Part shown: in pieces, positions 52,768 to 61,169 of the stretch
Layout of the letters: each line of letters opens with the position of its first letter
Numbering within the stretch: position 1 is the first letter of the stretch
DNA from: Nonomuraea typhae
GTDB lineage: Bacteria; Actinomycetota; Actinomycetes; Streptosporangiales; Streptosporangiaceae
Assembly: GCF_009760925.1 (NCBI RefSeq)
Contig: NZ_VRLV01000002.1
Location: 1 to 64,000, forward strand
Length of the DNA stretch: 64,000 bases
Direction of reading: 5' to 3'
Program-made: the position numbers and the translations under genes
Notes under the pieces: generated by a model
The model's database searches: none
What the model saw: only the letters and a program-made list of their open reading frames with translations
Told to the model about the DNA's origin: nothing

Positions 52768-52784
52768 GGTCCCTCGGCACCCCG

Positions 52785-53765
52785 TCAGCCGCCGCAGGAG
52801 GCGAAGACGTAGGAGTCGGCCAGCACGGTGTAGCGGTCCCGGACCTTGACCGCGCCCGACGGGACGCTGATCTGGACGACCGTCATCCGGGTCGGCCTGC
52901 CGTCACGCTCCAGCGCGAGATGGACGGTCACCTGGTTCTCCCCCGTCCAGTCGATCCGCCGCACGCCCCCGGCGGGCAGCTTCACCCTGGGCGTGGCGGT
53001 GACCTGGTCGGTCGCGCTGTCGTACAGGACCAGCGCGGGCTTCTTGCCCATCGCCAGGTTGGCGATGGTGGTGCCGTCGGCGGCCAGCGCGTGGGGGCCG
53101 TTGCCGGACACGAGCTGCGGCGGGGTGACGCGGCGCGCCTGTTCGCCGGTGTCGCGGTAGATGACCAGGTCGGTCACCGAATCCTCGCCGTCGGCCAGGG
53201 TGAGGATCTCGTCGGCGTCGCCGCTGAAGCCTTCGACCGGTTCGTCCCGGCCGGCCGAGCCGAGCTGGGCGCCGGTGGCGGTGTCGAAGACACGGGTCTG
53301 CTTGCCGTACGTGGTCACGGCGAGCTTGGCGCCGTCGTCGGAGAGGTTGAACACCCTCTCGTACTGCCCGGCCCTGGGGAGGGCGTCGGCGGCCAGGAGC
53401 TTGACGCCGCCGCCCAGCGTGCGGACGGCGACACGGCCCTGCTTCGTGAAGTAGGCCACGCGCCGGCCGTCGCCGCTCACGGCGATGGGCGCCACCTGGT
53501 AGCCGGAGGAGGTGCCGTCGGCGTGCCTGGCCACGGTCTGGGCGTCGCGGAGCAGGGTCATCTCGCCGCTGTGCATGACCAGGCGCCACGGGCCGCAGGG
53601 GCGCTTCTCGCGGTTCTTGTCCGGGCAGCCCTTCACCGAGGCGTAGCGGACGGACTCGCCGTGGCGGTGATCGTCGGCCTGGGCCGCCGGAGCCGTGGCC
53701 AGCGAGAGCGCCGTCAAGGCGGCCGTCAGAGCGGCCGCGTGCCGGAGGGTCCTCATCGTCGTCAC
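52785..53765 (-). CDS. Secreted WD40-like propeller protein, copy 2
   Basis: A 326-residue exported protein with a signal peptide (cut near PAAQA), then GCPDKNREKRPCGPWRLVM, a Cys-containing cap also found in the neighbour, and a series of beta-blade-like repeats (IAVSGDGRRVAYFTKQG, FNLSDDGAKLAVTTYG, ALAADGTTIANLAMG). It ends with a Cys (FASCGG). It is a diverged copy of the upstream gene, sharing its layout. Its ATG overlaps that gene's stop (ATGA at 53762-53765). Function unknown, probably a surface or secreted binding protein. Confidence 0.78.
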   Translation of the reverse strand: MTTMRTLRHAAALTAALTALSLATAPAAQADDHRHGESVRYASVKGCPDKNREKRPCGPWRLVMHSGEMTLLRDAQTVARHADGTSSGYQVAPIAVSGDGRRVAYFTKQGRVAVRTLGGGVKLLAADALPRAGQYERVFNLSDDGAKLAVTTYGKQTRVFDTATGAQLGSAGRDEPVEGFSGDADEILTLADGEDSVTDLVIYRDTGEQARRVTPPQLVSGNGPHALAADGTTIANLAMGKKPALVLYDSATDQVTATPRVKLPAGGVRRIDWTGENQVTVHLALERDGRPTRMTVVQISVPSGAVKVRDRYTVLADSYVFASCGG

Positions 53766-54757
53766 GCTCCCGCCAGCCGGACGGTGTACTTGTTCTTCTT
53801 GACCGGGTAGTGGTCGTGCTGGGTGACCGCCCCCGTCGCGGTCTCCAGATCGATCAGCTGGGCGTGCCCCGCCGGGCTCTCGTCCTCGTACGAAAGGACG
53901 GCCAGCCGGTCATCGGCCCGGTAGTGGGCGACGGCCGGATGGTAGCCGCGCTTCACCGCCACCTTGAGCGAGGGGCCGAGTTCGCCGCTGACCAGGTCGT
54001 ACTCCCGCAGGCGCGGCGGGCTGCCCCCGTCGTAGTCCCCGGGCGTGAGCGCGGCGAGGTTCCTGCCGTCTGCCGCCAGGGCGAAGACGGTCGCCGCGGC
54101 CACGACCTGCGGCGGTCGCCGCTTGACCGGGGCGCCGCCGTCCAGGTGGCGCACGGTCAGGACCATGGTGCTGTCGCTGAGGCTGCGCGCGGTCAGGAGC
54201 TCGTCCCCGTCGGCGCTGAAGGTCTGCGGCACCTCTCCGGCCGGGATGTTCACCGTCGCTCCCGTCTTGACGGTGACGATCGTGCCCGGCCGCCTGCCTG
54301 TCGTGTGGTCGATGACGAGCCTGTCGCCGCGCGGCGACAGGCGCAGGGTCATGTCCCCGGTTCCGCGCGACTTCGGCGTCAGCGACGCGGGCAGTACGGT
54401 GACCGGCCCACCGGCGGCCCGCCGTACCACCATGCGGTGGTCACTAGCGCGCACGTAGGCGATCCAGCGTCCGTCGGCGCTGACGGCGAACGGCGCCTCG
54501 CCGTAGAGGGGCGCGCCGTCGCCTTCCGCGGCCCGGGTGAGGGCGTCGCGCACGATCACGGTACGGCTGTCGCGCATGATCAGCCGCCACTCGCCGCAGG
54601 GGTAGCCGTTGCCGGAACGGTCCTCGCAGAACGTGACCCAGGCCGCCCTGGCCTCCCGGGAGGCGGCCCGTGTGTCCGCCGCAGCCGGTGACGCCCCTAA
54701 GGGGGCGGCGACCACCGCGGCGACAACCACGGCTGCTGCTGCTGAGCTGTGTCTCAT
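53762..54757 (-). CDS. Secreted WD40-like propeller protein, copy 1
   Basis: A 331-residue exported protein with a signal peptide (cut near PAAADT). The cap FCEDRSGNGYPCGEWRLIMRDS aligns with the same region of copy 2. Repeats such as FAVSADGRWIAYVRASD, LRLSPRGDRLVIDHTTG and FALAADGRNLAALTPG suggest a propeller. ATG 54757 follows AGGAGG. The IS110-family element begins close upstream, so the native promoter may have been separated or replaced. Confidence 0.78.
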   Translation of the reverse strand: MRHSSAAAAVVVAAVVAAPLGASPAAADTRAASREARAAWVTFCEDRSGNGYPCGEWRLIMRDSRTVIVRDALTRAAEGDGAPLYGEAPFAVSADGRWIAYVRASDHRMVVRRAAGGPVTVLPASLTPKSRGTGDMTLRLSPRGDRLVIDHTTGRRPGTIVTVKTGATVNIPAGEVPQTFSADGDELLTARSLSDSTMVLTVRHLDGGAPVKRRPPQVVAAATVFALAADGRNLAALTPGDYDGGSPPRLREYDLVSGELGPSLKVAVKRGYHPAVAHYRADDRLAVLSYEDESPAGHAQLIDLETATGAVTQHDHYPVKKNKYTVRLAGA

Positions 54758-54849
54758 CTCTGGTCCTCCTAATCAGTCATAGCGGGTCGCTTTAGGGCAG
54801 ACTCGCTGGTTGGTAGCCGTCCTGCAGGTGAGCACCCCGGTTCCTCCTG

Positions 54850-55010
54850 GGCTTTGAGTCCTGGCGAAAGAAAGTGCCCCTGCTGGATCGGCCGGGAGAG
54901 TTGATCGCTGCTGGGATGTCGTTGCCCACCGTGATGGTGTGAGCACTGCTTGATTAGGTCGCCGATGGTTCTCCCGCTGGCTGCTGTAAGGCGTTCGACA
55001 GGTTAGGGAG
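54850..55010 (+). ncRNA. Candidate bridge-RNA region of the IS110 element
   Basis: In IS110-group elements the non-coding end upstream of the transposase encodes a bridge RNA with target- and donor-binding loops. This region has the right place and size. A long-range pairing (CGGGAGA at 54893-54899 with TCTCCCG at 54970-54976) encloses smaller hairpins such as CACC/GGTG near 54930. The RNA and its ends are inferred from position. Confidence 0.3.
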
Positions 55011-55018
55011 CAGGACTG

Positions 55019-56245
55019 TTGCGGTTGTTCGTCGGGGATGACTGGGCCGAGGCGCATCACGATGTGGAGATCATGGACGAGGCCGGCCGCACGCTGGCCA
55101 AGGCTCGGCTGCCGGAAGGCGTGGCCGGGATGGCGCGGTTGCACGCGATGGTTGCCGAGCAGATCGGCCAGGCCGCTGATGACGAGGTCGAAGTGCTGGC
55201 CGGTATCGAGGTCGACCGTGGCCCATGGGTACTGGCGCTGGTCGCGGCCGGATACACGGTGTTCGCGGTGAACCCGCTGCAGGCATCGCGTTATCGCGAG
55301 CGCCTGGCGGTGTCGGGATCCAAGAGCGATGCCGCCGACGCGCACATGCTCGCCGACATGGTCCGTACCGACTCCCACCAGTTGCGGCCCATCGCCGGGG
55401 ACTCCGCGCAGGCCGAGGCGATCAAGGTGGTGGCCCGCACCCATAAGACGCTGATCTGGGAACGCACCCGGACCGGGCAGCGGCTGCGGCACGCGCTGCG
55501 TGAGTACTTCCCCGCCGCGCTGGCAGCGTTCGAGGATCTGCACGCCCCCGAAGCGCTCGATCTGCTGGAGCGGGCGGCGAGTCCGGCCGAGGCCGCCAAG
55601 CTCACCATCAGCCAGATCAGCGGCGCGCTCCAACGCGCCCACCGCCGCGGCGATCTGGCGATGCGTCCCCGGCCCATTCAATCGGCGCTGCGCACCGAGC
55701 AGCTCGGCCAGCCCGATGTGGTCACTGCGGCCTACGCCGCCTCGACCCGCGCGCTGGTGGCGGTCCTGACCGTCTTGAACCAGCAGATCACCACCCTGCA
55801 AGGGCAGGTCGAGGCCCATTTTGGGGCGCACCCGGCCGCTGAGATCGTCCTGTCCCAGCCCGGGCTCGGACCGATCCTCGGCGCCCGGGTGCTCGCAGAG
55901 TTCGGCGACGACCCCAGCCGCTACGCCACCGCCAAAGCCCGCAAAAACTTCGCCGGCACCAGCCCGATCACCAGAGCATCCGGCAAGAAGAAGACCGTCC
56001 TGGCCCGCTTCGTCCACAACGACCGGCTCATCGACGCCCTCATCACCCAGGCCTCCACCGCGATCCGTGTCTCCCCGGGAGCCCGCGCCTACTACGACAA
56101 GCTCCGAGCCCGCGGAGCCGGCTACAACACCGCCCTGCGCCAACTCGCCAACCGGCTCGTCGGCATCCTGCACGGCTGCCTCAAAACCGGCACGTTCTAC
56201 GACGAAGCGACCGCTTGGTCGCACCACCAGAACGCTACGACTTGA
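55019..56245 (+). CDS. IS110-family transposase (DEDD)
   Basis: A 408-residue recombinase that moves the element using RNA guidance. N-terminal RuvC-like part: first Asp in FVGDDWAEAHHD, Glu in AGIEVDRGP, and the DD pair in SKSDAADAHMLADMV. The C-terminal Tnp part has the helix-hairpin-like GLGPILGARVLAEFGDDPSRY and the conserved Ser in FAGTSPITRASGKKK. The length and all DEDD residues are intact, so it may be active. TTG 55019 follows GGGAGCAGGACTG. Confidence 0.93.
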   Translation: MRLFVGDDWAEAHHDVEIMDEAGRTLAKARLPEGVAGMARLHAMVAEQIGQAADDEVEVLAGIEVDRGPWVLALVAAGYTVFAVNPLQASRYRERLAVSGSKSDAADAHMLADMVRTDSHQLRPIAGDSAQAEAIKVVARTHKTLIWERTRTGQRLRHALREYFPAALAAFEDLHAPEALDLLERAASPAEAAKLTISQISGALQRAHRRGDLAMRPRPIQSALRTEQLGQPDVVTAAYAASTRALVAVLTVLNQQITTLQGQVEAHFGAHPAAEIVLSQPGLGPILGARVLAEFGDDPSRYATAKARKNFAGTSPITRASGKKKTVLARFVHNDRLIDALITQASTAIRVSPGARAYYDKLRARGAGYNTALRQLANRLVGILHGCLKTGTFYDEATAWSHHQNATT

Positions 56246-56403
56246 CACAGCTAACTCCTGGGATGTCTTTCGCTCACTGGATTGGATCCGTGGCGGGACG
56301 GCTGGGTTGATCACAGCTCGGCCACTATTCAGAACGCCTGGGATCGCATATTTTCCGGTTCTCGCACGTTTCGGGGGACTTATCCGGATCCCTAGGAGGG
56401 ACG

Positions 56404-58053
56404 TTGCTCTTACGCATCACTCGGCGCGCGCTCCCCGTGGTGGCCGCGGCCGCCGTGCTCACCCTGCCGCCGGCGGCACCCGCCGGCGCGCTGGCCGCCA
56501 CCGGGCAGGCGACCACCGCACGGACCACCACCGGACTGGCCACCACCGGACCGGTCACCGCCGCGCGAACCACCACCGGACAGAGCACCGCCGCGCAGGC
56601 CGCCACCCCGCAGGACGTCTTCGCCAAGCTGCTCACCCACCTGGTCAAACCGTCGGGCGTCGCCAAGCACCTGGACGCCCTCCAAGCCATCGCCGACGCC
56701 AACGGCGGCACCCGGGCGCTTGACACCCCCGGCTACGCCGCCTCCCGCGACTACGTGGCCGGCAAGCTGCGCAAGGCCGGTTACCGGGTCACCGTCCAGG
56801 ACTTCCCGCTCATCGGCGCCTTCACCGAACTGGCGCCGCCGGTGCTGGAGCAGACCGCGCCGGACCCGAAGACGTACGTGCCGGGCAGCGAGGTCGGCTA
56901 CCTGACCGGGACCGTCTCGGGAGAGGCCAGTGGGCAGATCCAGGCGGTCGACCTGCAGATCCCGCCGGGGCCCGTGGCCAACTCCTCCACCAGCGGCTGC
57001 CAGGAGAGCGACTTCGCCGGGTTCGCCGCCGGGCGGGTGGCGCTGCTGCAGCGGGGCACCTGCCCGTACTACGTGAAGGTGCGCAACGCCAAGCGGGCCG
57101 GCGCGGTCGCGGCGGTCATCTTCAATGAGGGACAGCCGGGCCGTACCGGCGTAACCGGGGCCAGCGTGAGCTACCCGGACGACTCGGTGTCGATCCCCGT
57201 CGTCTTCACCTCGTTCGCCACCGGCGCCGACCTGGCCGACCCGGCGGCCACGACGGTACGCGTCAAGACCGCGGCCGAGACCACGAAGATCGTCACGCAG
57301 AACGTCCTGGCCGAATCCCGCTTCGGGCGGCCGGGCAAGGTCGTGATGTCCGGGGCGCACCTGGACGGCGTCCCCGCCGGGCCGGGGCTCAACGACAACG
57401 GCTCGGGCAGCGCCGCACTACTGGAGACGGCATTGCAGGCCAAGATCTTCCCGACGCTCAACCGCACCAGGTTCGCCTGGTGGGGCGCGGAGGAGGTCGG
57501 GCTGCTCGGCTCCACCTACTACGTCAACTCGCTGCCGGAAGCCGAACGGGCGAAGATCGCGCTCTACCTGAACTTCGACATGGTCGGCTCGCCCAACTTC
57601 GCCTACAAGGTCTACGACGGCGACAACTCCGACGGCGTCGGCGCCCCCGCCGGGCCGCCCGGCTCCGACGAGATCGAGAAGACCTTCGAGGCGTTCTTCA
57701 CCAAGAAGGGGCTGGCCACGGTCGGCACCGACTTCGACGGGCGCTCCGACTACGGGCCGTTCATCACCAACGGCATCCCGGCCGGCGGCCTGTTCACCGG
57801 CGCCGAGGGCAGGAAGACCGAAGCGGAGGCCGCGTTGTTCGGCGGGCAGGCGGGGGTAGCCTACGACGTCTGCTACCACCAGGCGTGCGACACGCGGGCC
57901 AACGTCAACATGACGGCCATCGACGTGAACGCCGACGCCGTAGCCGACTCGGTAGCCCGCCACTCCCTGGACCCCGACCTGCCGGGCCCAGCCCTGACAG
58001 CCCACTCGGCCTCACCGCCCCCGGCCTCCGCCATGAAGGACACGATCGGCTGA
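56404..58053 (+). CDS. Secreted M28 aminopeptidase with PA domain
   Basis: A 549-residue secreted zinc aminopeptidase. TTG 56404 follows AGGAGGGACG and begins a signal peptide. A Thr/Ala-rich linker (31-65) follows, then the peptidase: [33 protein letters not shown] and CYHQACDT give the zinc and catalytic residues. A PA (protease-associated) domain is inserted at about 140-290 (SDFAGFAAGRVALLQRGTCPYYVKVRNAKRAGAVAAVIFNE). It is a paralogue of the 37368-38861 enzyme. Its final codons (MKDTIG-stop) form the first unit of a tandem repeat that continues past the gene. Confidence 0.93.
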   Translation: MLLRITRRALPVVAAAAVLTLPPAAPAGALAATGQATTARTTTGLATTGPVTAARTTTGQSTAAQAATPQDVFAKLLTHLVKPSGVAKHLDALQAIADANGGTRALDTPGYAASRDYVAGKLRKAGYRVTVQDFPLIGAFTELAPPVLEQTAPDPKTYVPGSEVGYLTGTVSGEASGQIQAVDLQIPPGPVANSSTSGCQESDFAGFAAGRVALLQRGTCPYYVKVRNAKRAGAVAAVIFNEGQPGRTGVTGASVSYPDDSVSIPVVFTSFATGADLADPAATTVRVKTAAETTKIVTQNVLAESRFGRPGKVVMSGAHLDGVPAGPGLNDNGSGSAALLETALQAKIFPTLNRTRFAWWGAEEVGLLGSTYYVNSLPEAERAKIALYLNFDMVGSPNFAYKVYDGDNSDGVGAPAGPPGSDEIEKTFEAFFTKKGLATVGTDFDGRSDYGPFITNGIPAGGLFTGAEGRKTEAEAALFGGQAGVAYDVCYHQACDTRANVNMTAIDVNADAVADSVARHSLDPDLPGPALTAHSASPPPASAMKDTIG

Positions 58054-58160
58054 CCTCATGAAGAACGTTGCCGACTGACCTCATGAAGAACGTTGTCGGC
58101 TGACCTTCACGAAGGACGTTGCCGACTGACCTTCATCAAGGACGTTGTCGACTGACCCTC
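58033..58160 (+). repeat. 25-26 bp tandem repeat starting inside the peptidase stop region
   Basis: Five units at 58033, 58058, 58083, 58109 and 58135, all of the form ATGAAGRACGTTGYCGRCTGA plus CCTC or CCTTC. The first contains the last codons and stop of the peptidase gene. Units 2 and 3 each spell a complete mini-frame (ATG, five codons, TGA). In units 4 and 5 the ATG has become ACG or ATC. A worn sixth unit follows. Confidence 0.85.
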
Positions 58161-58239
58161 AAAAATGACACTGTCGGACACCGTAGGCTGACCGGCCAAG
58201 ACCGTGCGGCGCGATCCCCCCGTGGTCGCGCCGCACCCG

Positions 58240-58600
58240 GCCCCTCAGAGCAGGCCGGGTCGGTCGGAACAGACCGGGTCCGTCGGAGCACGCCGGGTCC
58301 GCCAGAGCAACCCGAGACCCGCCAGAGCACGCCGAGCCCGTAGGAGCAACCCGAGGCCCGGTCCGTCGGAGCAGGCCGGGTCCGTCGGAACAGACCGGGT
58401 CCGCCAGAGCAACCGGAGGTCCGTCGGAGCAACCCGAGGCCCGGTCCGTCGGAACAGACCGGATCCGTCGGAGCAACCCGAGACCCGCCAGAGCACGCCG
58501 AGCCCGTAGGAGCAACCCGAGGCCCGGTCCGTCGGAGCAGGCCGGGTCGGTCGGAGCAACCCGAGGTCCGCCGGAGCAACCCGAGGTCCGCCAGGTCGGC
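58240..58600. repeat. About 19-bp degenerate tandem-repeat array
   Basis: Roughly twenty variants of a unit like GAGCAGGCCGGGTCCGTCG. A 78-bp block is repeated exactly at 58305-58382 and 58471-58548. With the array at 58033 it fills the 578-bp gap between the peptidase and DUF2203 genes. No unique spacers, so not CRISPR. No gene seen. Confidence 0.8.
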
Positions 58601-58631
58601 TTTCTGCCGGTCAGATCTGGCCTGCCGCCCG

Positions 58632-58991
58632 TCAGATCGGCCTGCGGCCCGCGAATCCCAGCTCGTCACGGTGGTACCAGCCCAGTTCCCGCTCGCCCTC
58701 GATCCAGCACAGGCAGACCCGGTGCCCATCAAACGTCGAGGGAAAGTCGAGTAGCACCGGCGCGATGCCCTTCACCTGCAGCCCCTGCTCGTGCCAGCCG
58801 CTGATGATCTCCTCGATTCTGGCCTCCAGCCCTTTCAGCTCGGCCAGCCCGCCCAGCGGGGAGGCTTCGCCCTGCTCCCGGGTGAAGGCGATCTCGGCCA
58901 GATCGGCGCGGGCCGCGACGAGTTCTCCCGCCTCCTCGATGATCGCCGGAAGCAGTGCCCGGGCCTCGTCGAGGGTGAAGGTCCTGTCCAT
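58632..58991 (-). CDS. DUF2203 family protein
   Basis: A 119-residue protein matching DUF2203: FTLDEARALLPAIIEEAGELVAARADL, the coiled middle LKGLEARIEEIISGWHEQGLQVKGI, and the C-terminal block DFPSTFDGHRVCLCWIEGERELGWYHRDELGFAGR. No function is known. It lies 9 bp downstream of the GntR gene and may share its message. Confidence 0.9.
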   Translation of the reverse strand: MDRTFTLDEARALLPAIIEEAGELVAARADLAEIAFTREQGEASPLGGLAELKGLEARIEEIISGWHEQGLQVKGIAPVLLDFPSTFDGHRVCLCWIEGERELGWYHRDELGFAGRRPI

Positions 58992-59000
58992 GGACGAACG

Positions 59001-59681
59001 CTATCGGCTGGGATCGTAGGCGCGAACGAGTAGTTGCTCGGCATGGTCGAGATAGGCGTCGAGGAACGTGGCGGCCTCGTCGGCGCGTCCGGCTTCGATG
59101 AGCTCCAGCAACTCGCGATTGCGCTCGACGAACGGCTCGTGGAAGCCACGCGGGTTCTCCATGACGTGGAAAACGAGGCGCAGCTCGGCCAGGAGCTGTC
59201 TCATGGTCTCGTCGAGCCTGGGGCTCCCGTTCATGGTGACCAGCGCCTGATGGAATCGGATGTTGGCGGTGCCGACCGCTCGCCAGTCGTCGGCGGCGGC
59301 CGCCCTTTCCGCGTCGGCCACCGCCTCCCTGATCACCGCCAGCGCCGCCCCCGTGGGACGCCGGCGCACCGCGGCGCCCTGGAGCACCCGGCGCACGCGG
59401 TAGAGGTCGGCCACGTCCTCGGCCGACAGCACGCGGACGAAGACGCCGCGGTTGAGCCGATGGTCCAGCAGCCGCTCGTGCCCGAGGAGCCGGAATGCCT
59501 CGCGCAGCGTGTTGCGCGAGACGCCGAGCGCCTCGGAGATCGACTCTTCCGACAGCCGCTGCCCCGGCTCGAAGAAGCCCTCGATGATGCGGTCGCGCAG
59601 GATGTCGGCCACTCGTTCCGCCGTGCTGGTGCGACCCAGCCGGGACCGTTCGTGTTCGAGATCCGCAAGCGCGTTATCCAC
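59001..59681 (-). CDS. GntR-family transcriptional regulator (FCD/FadR type)
   Basis: A 226-residue regulator. The winged helix (RVADILRDRIIEGFFEPGQRLSEESISEALGVSRNTLREAFRLL) is followed by an all-helical FCD domain with metal-site-type His residues in NIRFHQALVTM and LRLVFHVMENPRGFHEPF. GTG 59681 is taken as the start. An in-frame ATG at 59726 is possible but would overlap the candidate operator. It is divergent from an MHS-family transporter and likely responds to the organic acid that this transporter carries. Confidence 0.88.
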   Translation of the reverse strand: MDNALADLEHERSRLGRTSTAERVADILRDRIIEGFFEPGQRLSEESISEALGVSRNTLREAFRLLGHERLLDHRLNRGVFVRVLSAEDVADLYRVRRVLQGAAVRRRPTGAALAVIREAVADAERAAAADDWRAVGTANIRFHQALVTMNGSPRLDETMRQLLAELRLVFHVMENPRGFHEPFVERNRELLELIEAGRADEAATFLDAYLDHAEQLLVRAYDPSR

Positions 59682-59710
59682 AAGTAAGAGGTAATCACCC
59701 CACAAACCCC

Positions 59711-59729
59711 TTGTCGAATTGTTCAACGA
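59711..59729. promoter_or_regulatory. Imperfect palindrome between GntR regulator and MHS transporter
   Basis: TTGTCGAATTGTTCAACGA has 6 of 8 matching arm positions and lies in the 85-bp gap between the divergent starts. Possible GntR/FCD operator. Confidence 0.35.
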
Positions 59730-59766
59730 TCCTTATGTTGAGAGAAACCCTAGGAAAGGCGATGCG

Positions 59767-61065
59767 ATGTCTGGTTCCCCCCAGCAGACAAGGCGGGTGA
59801 TCCTGGCCAGCCTGGTCGGCACGTCGCTGGAGTGGTACGACTTCTTCCTCTACACCACTGCCTCGGCCCTGGTCTTCGGGAAGCTCTTCTTCCCGTCGCT
59901 GGACCCGTTCTACGCGACCATCGCCGCACTCGCCTCCAACGCCGTGGCGTTCGTCGCCCGGCCGCTCGGCGGCATCGTCTTCGGCCACTACGGCGACCGC
60001 GTCGGCCGCAAGACCGTCCTCGTGGTCACCCTGCTCATGATGGGCGTCTCCACCTTCCTCATCGGCGTCCTGCCCGGCTACGAGAGCGTCGGCATCCTGG
60101 CTCCCGTGCTGCTGGCCGTACTCCGCTTCGTCCAGGGCCTCGGCCTCGGCGGCGAGTGGGGCGGCGCGGTCATCATGACGATGGAGCACGGCGACCCGCG
60201 CCGCCGCGGCTTCAACGCCAGCTGGCCCCAGGTGGGCGTCCCGGCCGGCTTCGTCCTGGCCACCGCCCTGCTCGCGCTGCTGTCGCTGATCATGCCGAAC
60301 GCCGCGTTCCTGGCGTGGGGCTGGCGGGTGCCGTTCCTGCTGTCGGGCGTGCTCGTGCTGGTCGGCTTCTGGGTACGGCGGCGCGTCACCGAGTCACCGG
60401 AGTTCACCGAGGTGGACACCAAGGGGGCCAAGGCCACGATGCCGCTGGTGGAGGTCATCCGCACGCACCCGCGCGCCCTGCTGTCCGCTTTCACCGCCCG
60501 CATCGGCGTGGACGTGGCCTTCTACACCTTCACCGCCTACATCCTGGTCTACATCACCACGGTCCTGAAGCTGGACCGCTCGGTCGGCCTGAACGCCGTC
60601 CTGATCGGCTCGGCCCTGCAACTGGCGCTCATCCCCGCCTTCGGCGCCCTGTCGGATCGCGTGGGCCGCCGCACCGTCTACTTCGGCGGCGTCGTCGGGG
60701 CCGCCGTCTGGGTCTTCGCCTTCTTCCCGCTGCTGGAGACCAAGTCGTTCCCGCTGATCGCGCTGGCCGCCGTCGTCGCCCTGGTCACCCACGCCGCGAT
60801 GTACGGCCCGCAGGCCGCCTTCATCGCCGAGCTGTTCAGCACCCGCCTGCGCTACAGCGGCGCCTCCATGGGCTACCAGGTGGCCGGCATCCTCGGCGGC
60901 GCCATCGCCCCGATCGTGGCGGTGGCGTTGTTCGAGTCCTTCCGTTCGACGCTGGCCATCTCCGTGTACGTCGTGATCGCCCTGGCCATCACCGCGATCG
61001 GCCTGGCGATCGCCCCTTCCCCGCACGACCTGGAGACGCCGGCGAGCGTGCCGCAGAAGGCCTGA
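59767..61065 (+). CDS. MFS transporter, metabolite:H+ symporter (MHS) family
   Basis: A 432-residue 12-helix symporter. The start SLVGTSLEWYDFFLYTTASALVFGKLFFP is diagnostic of the MHS family (shikimate, citrate, proline/betaine and alpha-ketoglutarate carriers). GHYGDRVGRKTVLV is the loop-2/3 motif, RFVQGLGLGGEWGGAV helix 4, and GALSDRVGRRTVYF the second-half motif. ATG 59767 follows AGGAAAGGCGATGCG. It imports an organic acid or similar compound with protons, under probable control of the GntR protein. The substrate is unknown. Confidence 0.92.
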   Translation: MSGSPQQTRRVILASLVGTSLEWYDFFLYTTASALVFGKLFFPSLDPFYATIAALASNAVAFVARPLGGIVFGHYGDRVGRKTVLVVTLLMMGVSTFLIGVLPGYESVGILAPVLLAVLRFVQGLGLGGEWGGAVIMTMEHGDPRRRGFNASWPQVGVPAGFVLATALLALLSLIMPNAAFLAWGWRVPFLLSGVLVLVGFWVRRRVTESPEFTEVDTKGAKATMPLVEVIRTHPRALLSAFTARIGVDVAFYTFTAYILVYITTVLKLDRSVGLNAVLIGSALQLALIPAFGALSDRVGRRTVYFGGVVGAAVWVFAFFPLLETKSFPLIALAAVVALVTHAAMYGPQAAFIAELFSTRLRYSGASMGYQVAGILGGAIAPIVAVALFESFRSTLAISVYVVIALAITAIGLAIAPSPHDLETPASVPQKA

Positions 61066-61080
61066 CCTTCCCGCGAAAGG

Positions 61081-61114
61081 GGCCCGGGCGGCGGCTGCCA
61101 ACGCCGCCCGGGCC
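61081..61114 (+). terminator. Terminator after MHS transporter
   Basis: A 13-bp perfect stem (GGCCCGGGCGGCG with CGCCGCCCGGGCC) and an 8-base loop, 15 bases after the stop. Confidence 0.8.
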
Positions 61115-61169
61115 GAAGCTGCGGATAATGCGGTGGCACCCGCCCAGGCGCGGCTGCGAGACTCGCGCC

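Larger units (their letters stand above)
54785..56270 (+). mobile_element. IS110-family insertion sequence (ends approximate)
   Basis: An apparently intact element made of an about 230-bp left non-coding region and one transposase gene. IS110 elements lack terminal inverted repeats and make no clear target duplication, so the exact ends cannot be set by eye. The boundaries given are estimates. It lies between two divergent secreted-protein genes. A 10-bp sequence CTGGGATGTC occurs on both sides of the transposase (54911-54920 and 56258-56267). Confidence 0.7.

Noticed and set aside
54893..54976. Exact bridge-RNA loops and guide sequences
   Set aside because: A long-range pairing can be seen, but loop and guide assignment needs covariance models and an empty target site. 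I do not claim specific guides.
58240..58600. Possible CRISPR array
   Set aside because: Units are short (about 19 bp), degenerate and contiguous, with no unique spacers of constant length and no cas genes in the window.
58136..58732. 198-codon minus-strand frame through the 19-bp repeats encoding Ser/Cys/Gly-rich repeats
   Set aside because: The 19-bp unit is not a multiple of 3, the peptide changes frame pattern irregularly, and it overlaps the end of the DUF2203 gene. Best explained as non-coding repeats.
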